A DNA stretch of 64,000 nt from Brumimicrobium mesophilum (GCF_003025005.1 NZ_PVSS01000018.1:1-64000), one strand, 5' to 3'. Shown: positions 48,507 to 57,826, numbered from the stretch's first letter. Numbers and translations: made by a program. The notes: generated by a model not told the origin, from the sequence alone.

Positions 48507-50162
48507 ATGAAAATTACACGATTACTTACGGGTACTGCTTTATTATTTTCTAGTTTTAATGTTTTGGCCCAAGGGACAATTACGGGAAACATGGAAAGTA
48601 ATTTTCAGTTCCTGCGCGATGATGATAAAATCAATGCTATACAACCAGATGAAAAGGCTTTGATTAACTCCTATATTAATGTTAATTATAGAAATTCTGG
48701 ATTTAAAGCTGGACTTCGTATTGAATCATATTTACCTAGAACTTTAGGCTATCCTGACCGCTTCGATGGAACTGGATTAGGATATGGGTATGTTGGTTAT
48801 GAAAACGAATTGGTAGATATTACAGTAGGAAATTTCTATGAGCAATTTGGATCTGGATTAATTTTCCGATCTTATGAAGACCGTGCATTAGGATTCGATA
48901 ACGCCATGAATGGTGTAAGTTTAAACTTACGTCCATACAAAGGAGTCACAATTAAAACTGTATATGGTCGTCAGCGTTTTTCCTTCACTGAAGGAAAGAA
49001 TGTATACAGCGCTGGAATTGTAAGAGGAGCTGATATTGAAATTAATTTTAACCAATGGTTTCCTAAGCTTGCAGCAAGCGATTTTAGAATTAACGGGGGA
49101 GGTTCATTTGTTTCTCGCTATCAAGAAGACAATAATTCGCAATTCATACTTCCTGAAAACACTGGAGCTTATGGAGGAAGATTAGAATTGGCTTATAAAA
49201 AATTCTTTATTAATGGAGAGTACATCATTAAAGAACAAGACCCTTCTCAAGACAACGGCTATATTTATAATTACGGAAAAGGAGCCATCATAAATGCAGG
49301 TTATTCTCAAAAAGGTTTGGGAATTATTCTTTCTGCAAAATCAATTGACAATATGAGTTTCAGGAGCGACAGAGATGCTGCGCTTCAAGATGTTACTATA
49401 GGATTCATTCCTCCATTAACAAAGACTCATACATATAATTTAGCTGCCACTCTATATCCTTATGCTTCTCAACCAAATGGTGAAGTTGCATTTCAGGCGG
49501 ATATAATTTATAAGATAAAAAGAGGTACTTTGTTAGGAGGGAAATATGGAACAGACATCGCTCTGAATTTTTCTACGGCCTATGAACCTAGAAAAAGAGC
49601 AATTGCGCCTAATGAAATGGACTCTTCACGCGTAACCTACAAATCAGATTTATTTGATAAAGGCGACTTACTATATTGGAGAGACGTTAACGTAAATATA
49701 AAACGAAAATTAAATAAGAAATGGACTGTTGAAGCAAGTTATTTCAATATTTCAATGAACAACGATGTTTTAAAACTTACTGATGAAAAGGGAATAATCG
49801 AGTCTCATATTGGGGTTTTAGATGTTCAATATAAAATCAATAGAAAACATACGATTAGAGGTGAAATTCAAGGTTTATGGACAGTTGACAATAAAGACAG
49901 AGGTTCATGGGCAACCGCATTAATTGAATATACCGTTTCTCCTGATTGGTTCTTTAGTGCAGTATTACAATCTAATTATGGTAATCCAGTTGAAGAAGAC
50001 CGTATAAATTATCCAATGGTATTCGTAGGACGTATTTGGGGCGCAACTCGTTTACAAGTTGGATATGGACGTCAAAATGAAGGATTGTTTTGTGTAGGAG
50101 GAATATGTAGATTCGTTCCAGCATCAAACGGTTTATCCGTTTCATTCACTCACAGCTTCTAA
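48507..50162 (+). CDS. Probable outer-membrane beta-barrel protein, DUF6029-like
   Basis: A 551-residue protein with a signal peptide (LLTGTALLFSSFNVLAQ). The remainder alternates polar and hydrophobic residues in beta-strand fashion and ends in an aromatic (SFTHSF), as outer-membrane barrels do. Conserved-looking stretches are ITVGNFYEQFGSGLIFRSYE, LGFDNAMNGVSLNLRPYKG and FVGRIWGATRLQVGYGRQNEG. From memory this matches the DUF6029 family of Bacteroidota. Only two Cys, close together near the C-terminus (LFCVGGICRF). It sits between TlpA and the Omp28-like lipoprotein, 30 and 11 bp away, so the three probably work together. Confidence 0.78.
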   Translation: MKITRLLTGTALLFSSFNVLAQGTITGNMESNFQFLRDDDKINAIQPDEKALINSYINVNYRNSGFKAGLRIESYLPRTLGYPDRFDGTGLGYGYVGYENELVDITVGNFYEQFGSGLIFRSYEDRALGFDNAMNGVSLNLRPYKGVTIKTVYGRQRFSFTEGKNVYSAGIVRGADIEINFNQWFPKLAASDFRINGGGSFVSRYQEDNNSQFILPENTGAYGGRLELAYKKFFINGEYIIKEQDPSQDNGYIYNYGKGAIINAGYSQKGLGIILSAKSIDNMSFRSDRDAALQDVTIGFIPPLTKTHTYNLAATLYPYASQPNGEVAFQADIIYKIKRGTLLGGKYGTDIALNFSTAYEPRKRAIAPNEMDSSRVTYKSDLFDKGDLLYWRDVNVNIKRKLNKKWTVEASYFNISMNNDVLKLTDEKGIIESHIGVLDVQYKINRKHTIRGEIQGLWTVDNKDRGSWATALIEYTVSPDWFFSAVLQSNYGNPVEEDRINYPMVFVGRIWGATRLQVGYGRQNEGLFCVGGICRFVPASNGLSVSFTHSF

Positions 50163-50173
50163 AATATATAGCA

Positions 50174-51103
50174 ATGAAAAAATTACAAAAATATTTCTTA
50201 TTTCTATTTGGAGCCTCTGTTGTTTTAACAAGTTGCGACAAGGTAGATAATCCTTATGAAAAAGTTGTTGAGATTAACCTTGACACCACATTATACGATG
50301 GTGCTTGGAGTGATTATCTGGCAAATGAATATCCGACCTTTCCTAGTAATACTAATACAAACGTAAATGTTTTAATAGAAGATTATACAGGACATACTTG
50401 TATTAGTTGTCCAACTGCAGCTGACATTGCTCACGACATTCATATCAACAATCCAGACCGCGTTTTTGTAGCGTCAATCCATACAGGTCCAGGATCACTT
50501 TCATTTCAAGCAGCAAATCCAAATAATCCTAAATTCTTCACAGACCACACAAATCCTGATGGAATTGCATATGGTGATGAATTCAAGAATGGTTTTGGTT
50601 TTTTTGGTAACCCTCAAGGAACGGTAAATAGAAAAGAAGGTAATGGACAGATGTTTTCATTATTTGGTGTTTGGCAAAGTAGAACGGATGACATTTTAAA
50701 TGCAAATGAATTAAAATTTGATATCCAATCAGTATTCAATTATTATACTGCCGCTAATGGTGGATATTTACATGTTGAAGTAGAAAAGAAAACCACTGAA
50801 GCTATACAATTGAATACCGTTGTATATGTGATCGAAGATTCCTTAGTTGATTGGCAAAAAATGCCTGACAATACAGACAACGAATTCTACGTGCACAGAG
50901 ACAAACACTTGGGGAGTATAGATAATAATGCTTTTGGTATTTCCACATTTATGTCAGACGCATCTTCTGGAGATAAAAAGATATTAGATTATTCTTATGT
51001 TTTACCTCAAGGCTTAGATAAAGAAAATATGCATTTCTTAATTTATGTTTACGATGTCGATACGTATGAAATTCTACAAGTAATTAAACAAAAAATTGAA
51101 TAA
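50174..51103 (+). CDS. Omp28-like lipoprotein with CxxC motif
   Basis: A 309-residue lipoprotein; the lipobox VLTSC places the lipidated Cys at residue 21. The domain starts with VLIEDYTGHTCISCPTAA (CxxC at Cys76 and Cys79), closely parallel to EEFTGIYCTFCPDG in the T9SS-sorted protein at 45515. Together with the FFGNPQGTVNRKEG stretch this supports the Omp28-related family with a thioredoxin-like core. No sorting tail is present. It is the last gene of the TlpA unit, followed by a terminator at 51135. It is likely anchored in the outer membrane; function unproven. Confidence 0.85.
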   Translation: MKKLQKYFLFLFGASVVLTSCDKVDNPYEKVVEINLDTTLYDGAWSDYLANEYPTFPSNTNTNVNVLIEDYTGHTCISCPTAADIAHDIHINNPDRVFVASIHTGPGSLSFQAANPNNPKFFTDHTNPDGIAYGDEFKNGFGFFGNPQGTVNRKEGNGQMFSLFGVWQSRTDDILNANELKFDIQSVFNYYTAANGGYLHVEVEKKTTEAIQLNTVVYVIEDSLVDWQKMPDNTDNEFYVHRDKHLGSIDNNAFGISTFMSDASSGDKKILDYSYVLPQGLDKENMHFLIYVYDVDTYEILQVIKQKIE

Positions 51104-51134
51104 CAATTTAAATTACGGAGATTTGATTATTAAG

Positions 51135-51163
51135 AGAGTTACAAGAAATTGTGGCTCTTTTTT
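51135..51163 (+). terminator. Terminator of the TlpA-DUF6029-Omp28 unit
   Basis: Eight-bp stem AGAGTTAC (51135-51142) with GTGGCTCT (51151-51158), two G-T pairs, followed by five Ts. The remaining AT-rich gap to 51431 holds no gene. Confidence 0.7.
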
Positions 51164-51431
51164 ATTTGATGGAATTATCCATTAAAGGGGGAAGGAGTTT
51201 TCCAAATTAGAAAGAAAATAGAAAGAATTCCAACAATTTACAGAATTGTACAATACCTATTTGCAGAGTTAAAATATGGCCATAAACGTTTGTGGTTATT
51301 TCGAAAGCACTGAGTAACTTTTTCTTCTTTTTACTCAATTCCACTTCTTTATTTGTGAACCTCTACTAAAACTTTGCATGTCTTTGCGTTATTCTTTCTA
51401 TTTTTGGATAAATAACACAAACATTTCCTCC

Positions 51432-52601
51432 ATGGGCAAGATATTAGTCATTGACGACGAGAAAAGTATACGAAGAGCACTCAAAGAGATTTTAGAATTT
51501 GAAGATTTTGAGGTTGACGAAGCCGAAGATGGTAAACAAGGTTTTGACATGGCCACCAATCAATATTATGATCTTATTTTTTGTGACATAAAGATGCCTA
51601 AAATGGATGGAATGGAAGTTCTTGCTGCCCTTCAAAAGGAAAAGGTGGATAGTCCAGTAATTATGATTTCAGGTCACGGAAACATAGAGACAGCGGTTGA
51701 AGCAATTAAATTAGGTGCTTTTGATTTCATTGAGAAGCCACTAGACTTAAACAGAATCTTGGTAACCATTCGCAATGCAAGTGACAAGAACAATCTTGTT
51801 GAAGAAAAAAAGGCTTTAAAGAAAACTGTACAACGCTTTAAAGGTTCTTCTATCATTGGAGAAACAGATGGAATCATTCAAATAAAAGAAATGATAGAAA
51901 AAGTTGGGCCTAGTGAAGCGCGCGTTTTAGTTACCGGAGAAAACGGAACTGGAAAAGAATTGGTCGCAAGATCCCTTCACGATAATAGTCCACGAAAGGA
52001 TGAAGCATTCATTGAAGTCAATTGTGCGGCTATCCCTGCAGAATTAATAGAAAGTGAGCTTTTCGGACATGAAAAAGGTGCGTTTACTTCTGCTGTAAAA
52101 CAGAAAAAGGGAAAGTTTGAATTGGCTAAAAATGGAACCTTATTTCTTGATGAAATTGGAGACATGAGTGCCTCTGCACAAGCAAAAGTTTTGCGCGCGT
52201 TGCAAGAAAATGTTATACAGCGTGTTGGTGGTGAGAAAAACATTAATGTAAGTCCCCGTATAATCGCAGCAACAAATAAAAATCTCAGAAAGGAAATAAC
52301 AGAAGGAAACTTCAGAGAGGATTTATACCATAGGTTAAGTGTTATTTTAATTCATGTTCCAACATTAAATGAAAGAGAAGAAGACATTCCTTTACTGGCT
52401 GAGCACTTCTTATCAATGACTTGTGCTGAACATGGTATTCCTAGAAAGAAATTTACAGAAGATGCCTTAGAAGCACTTAAAAACACAAATTGGAGTGGAA
52501 ACATTCGTGAGTTGAGAAATATTATTGAGCGAATGGTCATTTTATGCGATCATGAGATAACCGGATTTGATGTGAATACTTTTTCGAATCCGAGAGGATG
52601 A
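51432..52601 (+). CDS. Sigma-54-type response regulator without a DNA-binding domain
   Basis: A 389-residue protein from the ATG at 51432, where the receiver domain begins (KILVIDDEKS); an in-frame ATG 54 bases upstream adds a non-conserved leader. The receiver domain has phosphoacceptor Asp52 (CDIKMPKMDG). The AAA+ domain has Walker A TGENGTGKE, the sigma-54 loop GAFTSA (normally GAFTGA), Walker B LFLDEIGDM and the R-finger region REDLYHRLSV. The C-terminus stops at NIRELRNIIERMVILCD plus about 17 residues, without a Fis-type helix-turn-helix. It probably works through protein contact or from solution. A histidine kinase lies 0.9 kb downstream on the other strand; pairing is unproven. Confidence 0.88.
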   Translation: MGKILVIDDEKSIRRALKEILEFEDFEVDEAEDGKQGFDMATNQYYDLIFCDIKMPKMDGMEVLAALQKEKVDSPVIMISGHGNIETAVEAIKLGAFDFIEKPLDLNRILVTIRNASDKNNLVEEKKALKKTVQRFKGSSIIGETDGIIQIKEMIEKVGPSEARVLVTGENGTGKELVARSLHDNSPRKDEAFIEVNCAAIPAELIESELFGHEKGAFTSAVKQKKGKFELAKNGTLFLDEIGDMSASAQAKVLRALQENVIQRVGGEKNINVSPRIIAATNKNLRKEITEGNFREDLYHRLSVILIHVPTLNEREEDIPLLAEHFLSMTCAEHGIPRKKFTEDALEALKNTNWSGNIRELRNIIERMVILCDHEITGFDVNTFSNPRG

Positions 52602-52795
52602 ATAACAGAGCGAGAAAGTGATCGGAGAGCGAGGAAGAAAAAGAGAGAGACAGAAGTGGATTTTAACCGCAGAGGTGCAGAGGTTTTCGCAGAGAACACA
52701 GAGTCTTCAGAAATAAAGTTCGCAGAGCTATCACCTTTGGTGAAGGAGAAACAGAGAAGAGCGAAACTTAAACTTGCAAACAAATCATAAAATAG
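52602..52795 (+). repeat. Purine-rich GCAGAG repeat stretch
   Basis: About 190 bp between the response regulator and pth, unlike its AT-rich surroundings: rich in A and G with recurring GCAGAG (in CCGCAGAGGTGCAGAGG, TTCGCAGAGAACACAGAG and TTCGCAGAGC). The frame of the response regulator stays open for about 64 codons after its TGA until a TAA at about 52787, but it reads as basic low-complexity sequence. This type of GCAGAG-rich intergenic sequence is, from memory, dispersed in several bacterial genomes. No promoter for pth was recognised here. Confidence 0.5.
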
Positions 52796-53419
52796 ATGTT
52801 TTTTAAATCATTATTCGGTAAGAAGAAGGAAGCCGAAGAAAATATTCCAACAGAAATGAAGTATTTAATTGTAGGATTGGGAAATCCTGGTGTAAAGTAT
52901 GAAAACACGCGACATAACATAGGTTTTAAAGTTGTGGAAGCTTTTGCAGAAGAACGTAAAGCTGTTTTTGAAACGATAAAATTAGGTGATGTTGCGAAAG
53001 CGAAATGGAAAGGTAGACAAGTAATCTTATTGAAGCCATCTACTTTTATGAATTTGAGTGGTAAAGCAGTGAATTACTATCTACAAAAAGAAAAGATTCT
53101 TCCTGAAAATTTATTGGTGATTACCGATGATTTAGCATTGCCTTTTGGAAAATTACGCATGAAAGGAAAGGGAAGTGATGGTGGTCATAATGGTTTAAAA
53201 GATATTCAAGCGGTGCTCAATACAACCAGTTATGCCCGATTACGCTTTGGAGTTGGAGCAGAGTTTAGTACAGGTCAACAAGTTGATTATGTGCTCGGAG
53301 AATGGAATTCTGACGAAGTAAAACAAATTGAAGAACGCATAAAAACGGCTACTGAATTTATAAAAGGATTTACAACTATTGGATTAAATCAAACCATGTC
53401 GAATTGGAATAACAAATAA
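52796..53419 (+). CDS. pth: Peptidyl-tRNA hydrolase
   Basis: A 207-residue enzyme that frees tRNA from stalled peptidyl-tRNA. Signatures: YLIVGLGNPGVKYENTRHNIGF (catalytic His in TRHN), KPSTFMNLSGKAV, LLVITDDLALPFGKLRMKGKGSDGGHNGLKDI and the C-terminal DYVLGEWNSDE. The first 20 residues (FKSLFGKKKEAEE) form a charged extension ahead of the core that starts at Met21; both starts are possible. Normal core length. Confidence 0.95.
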   Translation: MFFKSLFGKKKEAEENIPTEMKYLIVGLGNPGVKYENTRHNIGFKVVEAFAEERKAVFETIKLGDVAKAKWKGRQVILLKPSTFMNLSGKAVNYYLQKEKILPENLLVITDDLALPFGKLRMKGKGSDGGHNGLKDIQAVLNTTSYARLRFGVGAEFSTGQQVDYVLGEWNSDEVKQIEERIKTATEFIKGFTTIGLNQTMSNWNNK

Positions 53420-53449
53420 AATTAGTTGAAGGTCTTAATGTGCAGGACT

Positions 53450-55354
53450 TTAGAACTCCTTAAATGTTATTTTAATCACAGTATTCCAATTTTCCATGGT
53501 AGTAATTGAAACATCTCCGTCAAAATTAGAGATAATTGTATCAATTAAATCCATTCCAAAATTCGCTTGATAATCTTGTTTATCTATCCCTACACCATTG
53601 TCTTTATATACAATTTCATATGTTTTATCGGCAATAGTTCTTAAAGAAATATTAATTTTTGGTTGGTCCATTTGATCAGTGAAAGCATGCTTAAAAGAAT
53701 TAGTAATCAATTCATTTAAAGCAATTCCTAAATTAATTAAGGTTTCAATTTTAAACGGAACCTCTTCGGATTGAATAGATACTACAATACGACTGTCTCC
53801 TGTTTTATTAAGATTATCTACTAATTGTTCAAGGTAACTTTTAGCATCAATATCTTTAAATTTTTCCTGTCTATAAATTACATTATGAACAATAGCCATC
53901 GCATTAATTCTTGAAACAGCCTCTTCAAAATTTTGTCTAAGAATTTCATTCTCGAATCCATACGATTGAAGTCGCAACATACTGGATACAATTTGGAAAT
54001 TGTTTTTCACCCTGTGGTGAACTTCTTTTAAAAGTAATTTCCTTTCTTCACTTTGTTTGGTAATGTATTTATTAAGTTTTCTAATTGCTCTCAACCTAAT
54101 GTATAATACCAGGGCGATTGTTTTTAAGATAGCAAAAACACAAAATAAAATTATGTAGATATAGTTCTGTTCCTTTTCCTTTTGTTCTTTTTCAAATTGT
54201 GACTTTATTTTTTCATTTTCGATGATTAAATTCTGTTTATCTAATTTAAAGCGCACAGTTTCTAATTCGTTGATTTGCGCATTTAATTCATCTTTGTGTT
54301 CAAATAAATGTGCAATTACTCTTTTTTGATATAAAGCTAATTTATCCGTATTTCCTATCTTTTCGTATATCTTAAGCAGAATGTTTAGTGTAATAAATTC
54401 CCCACGTCTATTTTTAATTTCTTCGCACAAATGCAAGGCTTTTTCGCCATATATAACTGCCTGTTGATATTCTTCCTTCAAATAATAATAATCTGAGTAA
54501 TTAAGCCATAAAAAAGACCTCTTGTAATCTGAATCACTTTCTTCAATAATTTCATTGGCCTTATCAAAATATAATTTTGCTTGATCCAATTTTCCACTAT
54601 TTTTATAAAACTCAGCCAAGTTGCTATAAACGTTTGCGCGTACTAATCCGACATTTGTTAGTTCCGCCAACCTTAAAGCCTCCTTATACATTTCTGCTGT
54701 CTTCTCTAAATCATCAGCCTTCTTATACATAACAGCAAGTGCCACATATAAGTGAATTGAAGATTCGATATCATCAGTATTCTTACTCAGTTTTAATGCC
54801 TTAATTAAATACTCTCTTCCCCTTACATAATCTCGTTGACGGTTATACAAAAGACCAATACTACGATAACCTGCAATAATTCCAGCTGTATCTTTAAGAT
54901 CAATAAAAATTGAGGTTGCTTCATGCATTAATTGCAAAGACTTTGGAGCTTCACCTACCTTTGAAAAATTTGTTGCTAGTTCAAAAATACAATCTGAATA
55001 TTTATCCTTAACATCATACTTTTTAAAAATTTTAGCCGCATTTTCAAATCCATTAATAGATTCGAAAACGTCATTACTAATATAATTCATATCTCCATAA
55101 TGATAATAAATTTCAGCTATAACCAGTTGAATATCTTTAGAATCGACAGAGTTTAAATCAATCTTGCTACATTCAGAATATCCCAACTTAACGTAATGAA
55201 ACAGACTATCTTGAATATTTAGAGAATCAAAAAACTGAATTTTAGAATAGATATGCTGTACCTTATAATTGCTTAAGTTTGCAGCTATGGAATGGGAGGT
55301 AAAGGCAAACATCAAAAATAAGAAGTACACAGTTTTTCCACTGAATTTTAGCAT
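53450..55354 (-). CDS. TPR sensor histidine kinase (HisKA_2 type)
   Basis: A 634-residue membrane kinase. A signal peptide (VYFLFLMFAFTSHSIA) precedes about 340 residues of TPR repeats (RSIGLLYNRQRDYVRGREYL, SNLAEFYKNSGKLDQAKLYF), a coiled coil near 370-395 and a membrane helix near 398-422 (YIYIILFCVFAILKTIALVLY). The dimerisation domain has EVHHRVKNNFQIVSSML with the phospho-His at about residue 447. The ATPase domain has N box LGIALNELITNSFKHAF and G1 box DNGVGIDK. The family autophosphorylates on His and passes phosphate to a response regulator. The nearest response regulator is at 51432. Convergent with pth. Confidence 0.9.
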   Translation of the reverse strand: MLKFSGKTVYFLFLMFAFTSHSIAANLSNYKVQHIYSKIQFFDSLNIQDSLFHYVKLGYSECSKIDLNSVDSKDIQLVIAEIYYHYGDMNYISNDVFESINGFENAAKIFKKYDVKDKYSDCIFELATNFSKVGEAPKSLQLMHEATSIFIDLKDTAGIIAGYRSIGLLYNRQRDYVRGREYLIKALKLSKNTDDIESSIHLYVALAVMYKKADDLEKTAEMYKEALRLAELTNVGLVRANVYSNLAEFYKNSGKLDQAKLYFDKANEIIEESDSDYKRSFLWLNYSDYYYLKEEYQQAVIYGEKALHLCEEIKNRRGEFITLNILLKIYEKIGNTDKLALYQKRVIAHLFEHKDELNAQINELETVRFKLDKQNLIIENEKIKSQFEKEQKEKEQNYIYIILFCVFAILKTIALVLYIRLRAIRKLNKYITKQSEERKLLLKEVHHRVKNNFQIVSSMLRLQSYGFENEILRQNFEEAVSRINAMAIVHNVIYRQEKFKDIDAKSYLEQLVDNLNKTGDSRIVVSIQSEEVPFKIETLINLGIALNELITNSFKHAFTDQMDQPKINISLRTIADKTYEIVYKDNGVGIDKQDYQANFGMDLIDTIISNFDGDVSITTMENWNTVIKITFKEF

Positions 55355-55722
55355 GTAATTATATTTATTAATCAGAGACCATTACCTTCTTGTAGAAAGA
55401 ATAATCATCATTAAAACATTATTTTAATCTTCAAGATTATATTATAGTAGTTTATGGCAACCCAAGCTTCCATTTAAATTCTTCATATTCAAAACGAGTA
55501 TTTTAATGTGAAATTCCGCATTTATGAAGTCCTAAAGATAACACTATCTCACCTTTAGCCTCAAAAAAGAGTATAAAAAAGTAATTTCAATATTCATCAA
55601 ATGTTTAGTTGAAAAGGTAATAAAAAATTGCAGTAATACTGCTTTCAAGCACATTTTGTAACATTAAGTATAGGTAACTTTAGCGTTTAGGTGAAAAATT
55701 TAATAGACCATTAATTATAAAA
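55355..55722. other. AT-rich intergenic region
   Basis: About 370 bp between the TPR histidine kinase and the Ig-like lipoprotein gene, both minus. Nothing beyond AT-rich sequence was recognised: no tRNA, repeat or clear terminator. Confidence 0.4.
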
Positions 55723-57366
55723 TCAATTATTCTCACTTTCCTTTTCTAGCTCTTCATTCATTAACTTGATTGTTAAAGTAGTCTTTACCTCCCAATTAGC
55801 CCTAATTGTAGATGTATTATTAAACCATTTTATAATTTCAGCGTCTTTATTCTCAAAAATAGATCCTGTTGTCCAAGCACCACTTTTATCTGTATCATAA
55901 ATAAAATGAAACCCATATTCTCCAGGCTGCATCGATTCAATTCTATGAGTTGATTTTTCAACACCATCAAAAACTATATTTCTTTTGAGCTTTGTACTTT
56001 TATTTGTGACAACCAAAATACCATATGCTGGAATTGTATCAAATTCAATAATCATCACTCCTGTTTCTTTCTCCTTTTGAAGCGTAAAATCTAAATTTAG
56101 GCTGTCTTTTAATGGATAATTTAATCCTTGAATTGCTTTTGGAGGTATACTCAAAAAGACTTTCTCAACGTTTTTTTTATTGAAAAATATACTTTTTTCT
56201 ATTGGAGAATGATTAATTACTTCATATTCTATTGGAGATTTTAGACTGTCACCTTCAAGAATGGTTTCTAGCATAATTTCAGCATTATCAAAGTATAAAA
56301 CTGGTTCGTTAAACTTTAATTTGAGCGTATCATTAGACCATAATTTTTTATTATTCAAATTATTTGTAGAAACAATCTTCATATCCGTTTTATCTCGGAT
56401 AAAATATTTTTTATTAATCGTATCCATTTTATCATTAGCATGCAAAACACCATAAAATGTACCTGTATTAGCATCAGTTTCATAAAAGGCACTTAAAGAA
56501 TCTTTAGCACCGTTCCAAATAATTTCAGTGGGTTGAGGATCAATAAAAGTAAAACTATCCACCTCTCTCAATGGGCGATTAAAACTTAAGCACCAAGTTG
56601 CAGTTGGAATAACTTCGTTACTAATAACCCAAGTTGAATTGGTTTCTGGTGGCATAAGACGAATTATTGAACCCGTTTCAAAGATGGTATCTAATTTGAC
56701 TGGATTTCTTAAAACTGCTCTTTTTTCGGTAGGGTCAATTCGATTATTATAATTGTCATCTTCAAAAGCATAAGCAAAGAAGGTGGTGTCTTTTATGAAT
56801 TGAAATTTTGCAATTCCCGTATTATCAGTAGAAGCATAGTATCTAGGCTCAAAATTGGAGGAATCATTTTCTAATTGCTGGGTGAACAAACCCACAGTAA
56901 CATCTACAACTGGTTTACCAGAATAAGCATCAACTACTTGAATGGCTGTTTTTAATGAATCAAGATAATCTCCTGTAGAAAAAACATAAGCAATAATAGA
57001 ATCATTGGCTTCTGTAATATCTTTAACTGCTCTGTTGAGGTAAATTGTATACGTTGTATTCGGCTTCCAATTTCCTGATTCTACAGAAAGAATAACCGAT
57101 TTTTTCTTAATTAAGTAATCCAATTTTACATCTGCTGGAGTAACCGTTATATTCTCTGCGGCTTTATTAAACTCTATAAATTCATCAAAAGGAATAGTGA
57201 TTATTTGTGGCGAAATGTTAGTGCTTTCCATTGGAGGAGAAACACGCTCGACAATAATCTTAGGTGATTGTGTATCAACATCTCCCCCAGTTATTGAACC
57301 AACTTGTCCACATGAGAATAGAAATAATGATAAAACACATACAACTATAAAATGGATCCGAGCCAT
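55723..57366 (-). CDS. Ig-like (Big_5) lipoprotein
   Basis: A 547-residue lipoprotein from the ATG at 57366 (the frame opens two codons earlier with a TTG). The lipobox is LFLFSC followed by GQ, lipid Cys near residue 19. Residues about 30-135 form a Big_5-like Ig domain (TDTQSPKIIVERVSPP-type start, FDEFIEFNKAAENITVTP, PNTTYTIYLNRAVKDITE). A second beta-sandwich follows (SGKPVVDVTVGLF, a carboxypeptidase-regulatory-like module), then further Ig-like segments. Surface or outer-membrane anchoring is likely; function unknown. The start overlaps the msrC end by 22 bases, so the genes are translationally coupled. Confidence 0.85.
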   Translation of the reverse strand: MARIHFIVVCVLSLFLFSCGQVGSITGGDVDTQSPKIIVERVSPPMESTNISPQIITIPFDEFIEFNKAAENITVTPADVKLDYLIKKKSVILSVESGNWKPNTTYTIYLNRAVKDITEANDSIIAYVFSTGDYLDSLKTAIQVVDAYSGKPVVDVTVGLFTQQLENDSSNFEPRYYASTDNTGIAKFQFIKDTTFFAYAFEDDNYNNRIDPTEKRAVLRNPVKLDTIFETGSIIRLMPPETNSTWVISNEVIPTATWCLSFNRPLREVDSFTFIDPQPTEIIWNGAKDSLSAFYETDANTGTFYGVLHANDKMDTINKKYFIRDKTDMKIVSTNNLNNKKLWSNDTLKLKFNEPVLYFDNAEIMLETILEGDSLKSPIEYEVINHSPIEKSIFFNKKNVEKVFLSIPPKAIQGLNYPLKDSLNLDFTLQKEKETGVMIIEFDTIPAYGILVVTNKSTKLKRNIVFDGVEKSTHRIESMQPGEYGFHFIYDTDKSGAWTTGSIFENKDAEIIKWFNNTSTIRANWEVKTTLTIKLMNEELEKESENN

Positions 57367-57824
57367 AAACAAATTTCGTTTAAATATTTACGATCAACAG
57401 CATCAAAAGCACTTAATTTATCGTGATCGAGATCAAACACACCAATTACCTCATCATTCTTTATTATGGGAACAACAATTTCTGATTTTGATAAACTACT
57501 GCATGCAATATGTCCTGGAAATTCATCGACATTTTCTACAAGAATAGTTTCTGCCTTTTCCCAAGCTTTACCGCAAACTCCTCTACCCATTTTGATACGT
57601 GTACAAGCTATTGGACCTTGAAAAGGGGCTAAAACTAATTCATTATCCTCAACCAGATAAAAACCTACCCAGTAGTAATCAAAGGTTTGCTTAACAGCTG
57701 CTGCAACATTTGCCAGATTTGCAATACGGTTTGGTTCTCCTTCACACAACGCCTTCAATTGGGGAACAAGCAATTTATACTTCTCCTCTTTTGAACCCTT
57801 CTGAATATTGAGATCCTCACCCAT
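57345..57824 (-). CDS. msrC: Free methionine-(R)-sulfoxide reductase, GAF domain
   Basis: A 159-residue GAF-domain enzyme that reduces free methionine-R-sulfoxide. Three Cys at positions 74, 84 and 108 (PIACTRIKMGRGVCGKAW and HIACSSLSKS) keep the spacings of 10 and 24 seen in the E. coli enzyme, with the last Cys catalytic. FDLDHDKLSAFDAVD near the C-terminus is typical. It overlaps the lipoprotein gene and lies two bases after the TPR membrane protein gene, so it is in one operon (58411 to 55723). Confidence 0.93.
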   Translation of the reverse strand: MGEDLNIQKGSKEEKYKLLVPQLKALCEGEPNRIANLANVAAAVKQTFDYYWVGFYLVEDNELVLAPFQGPIACTRIKMGRGVCGKAWEKAETILVENVDEFPGHIACSSLSKSEIVVPIIKNDEVIGVFDLDHDKLSAFDAVDRKYLNEICLWLGSIL

Positions 57825-57826
57825 TA

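Noticed and set aside
51378-51431. Earlier start of the response regulator
   Set aside because: The receiver fold begins at the ATG at 51432; the 18 extra residues are not part of the domain.
52550-52783. Minus-strand 77-codon frame across the GCAGAG tract
   Set aside because: Ser/Phe-rich product of reading the purine-rich repeat backwards; no signals, overlaps the end of the response regulator gene.
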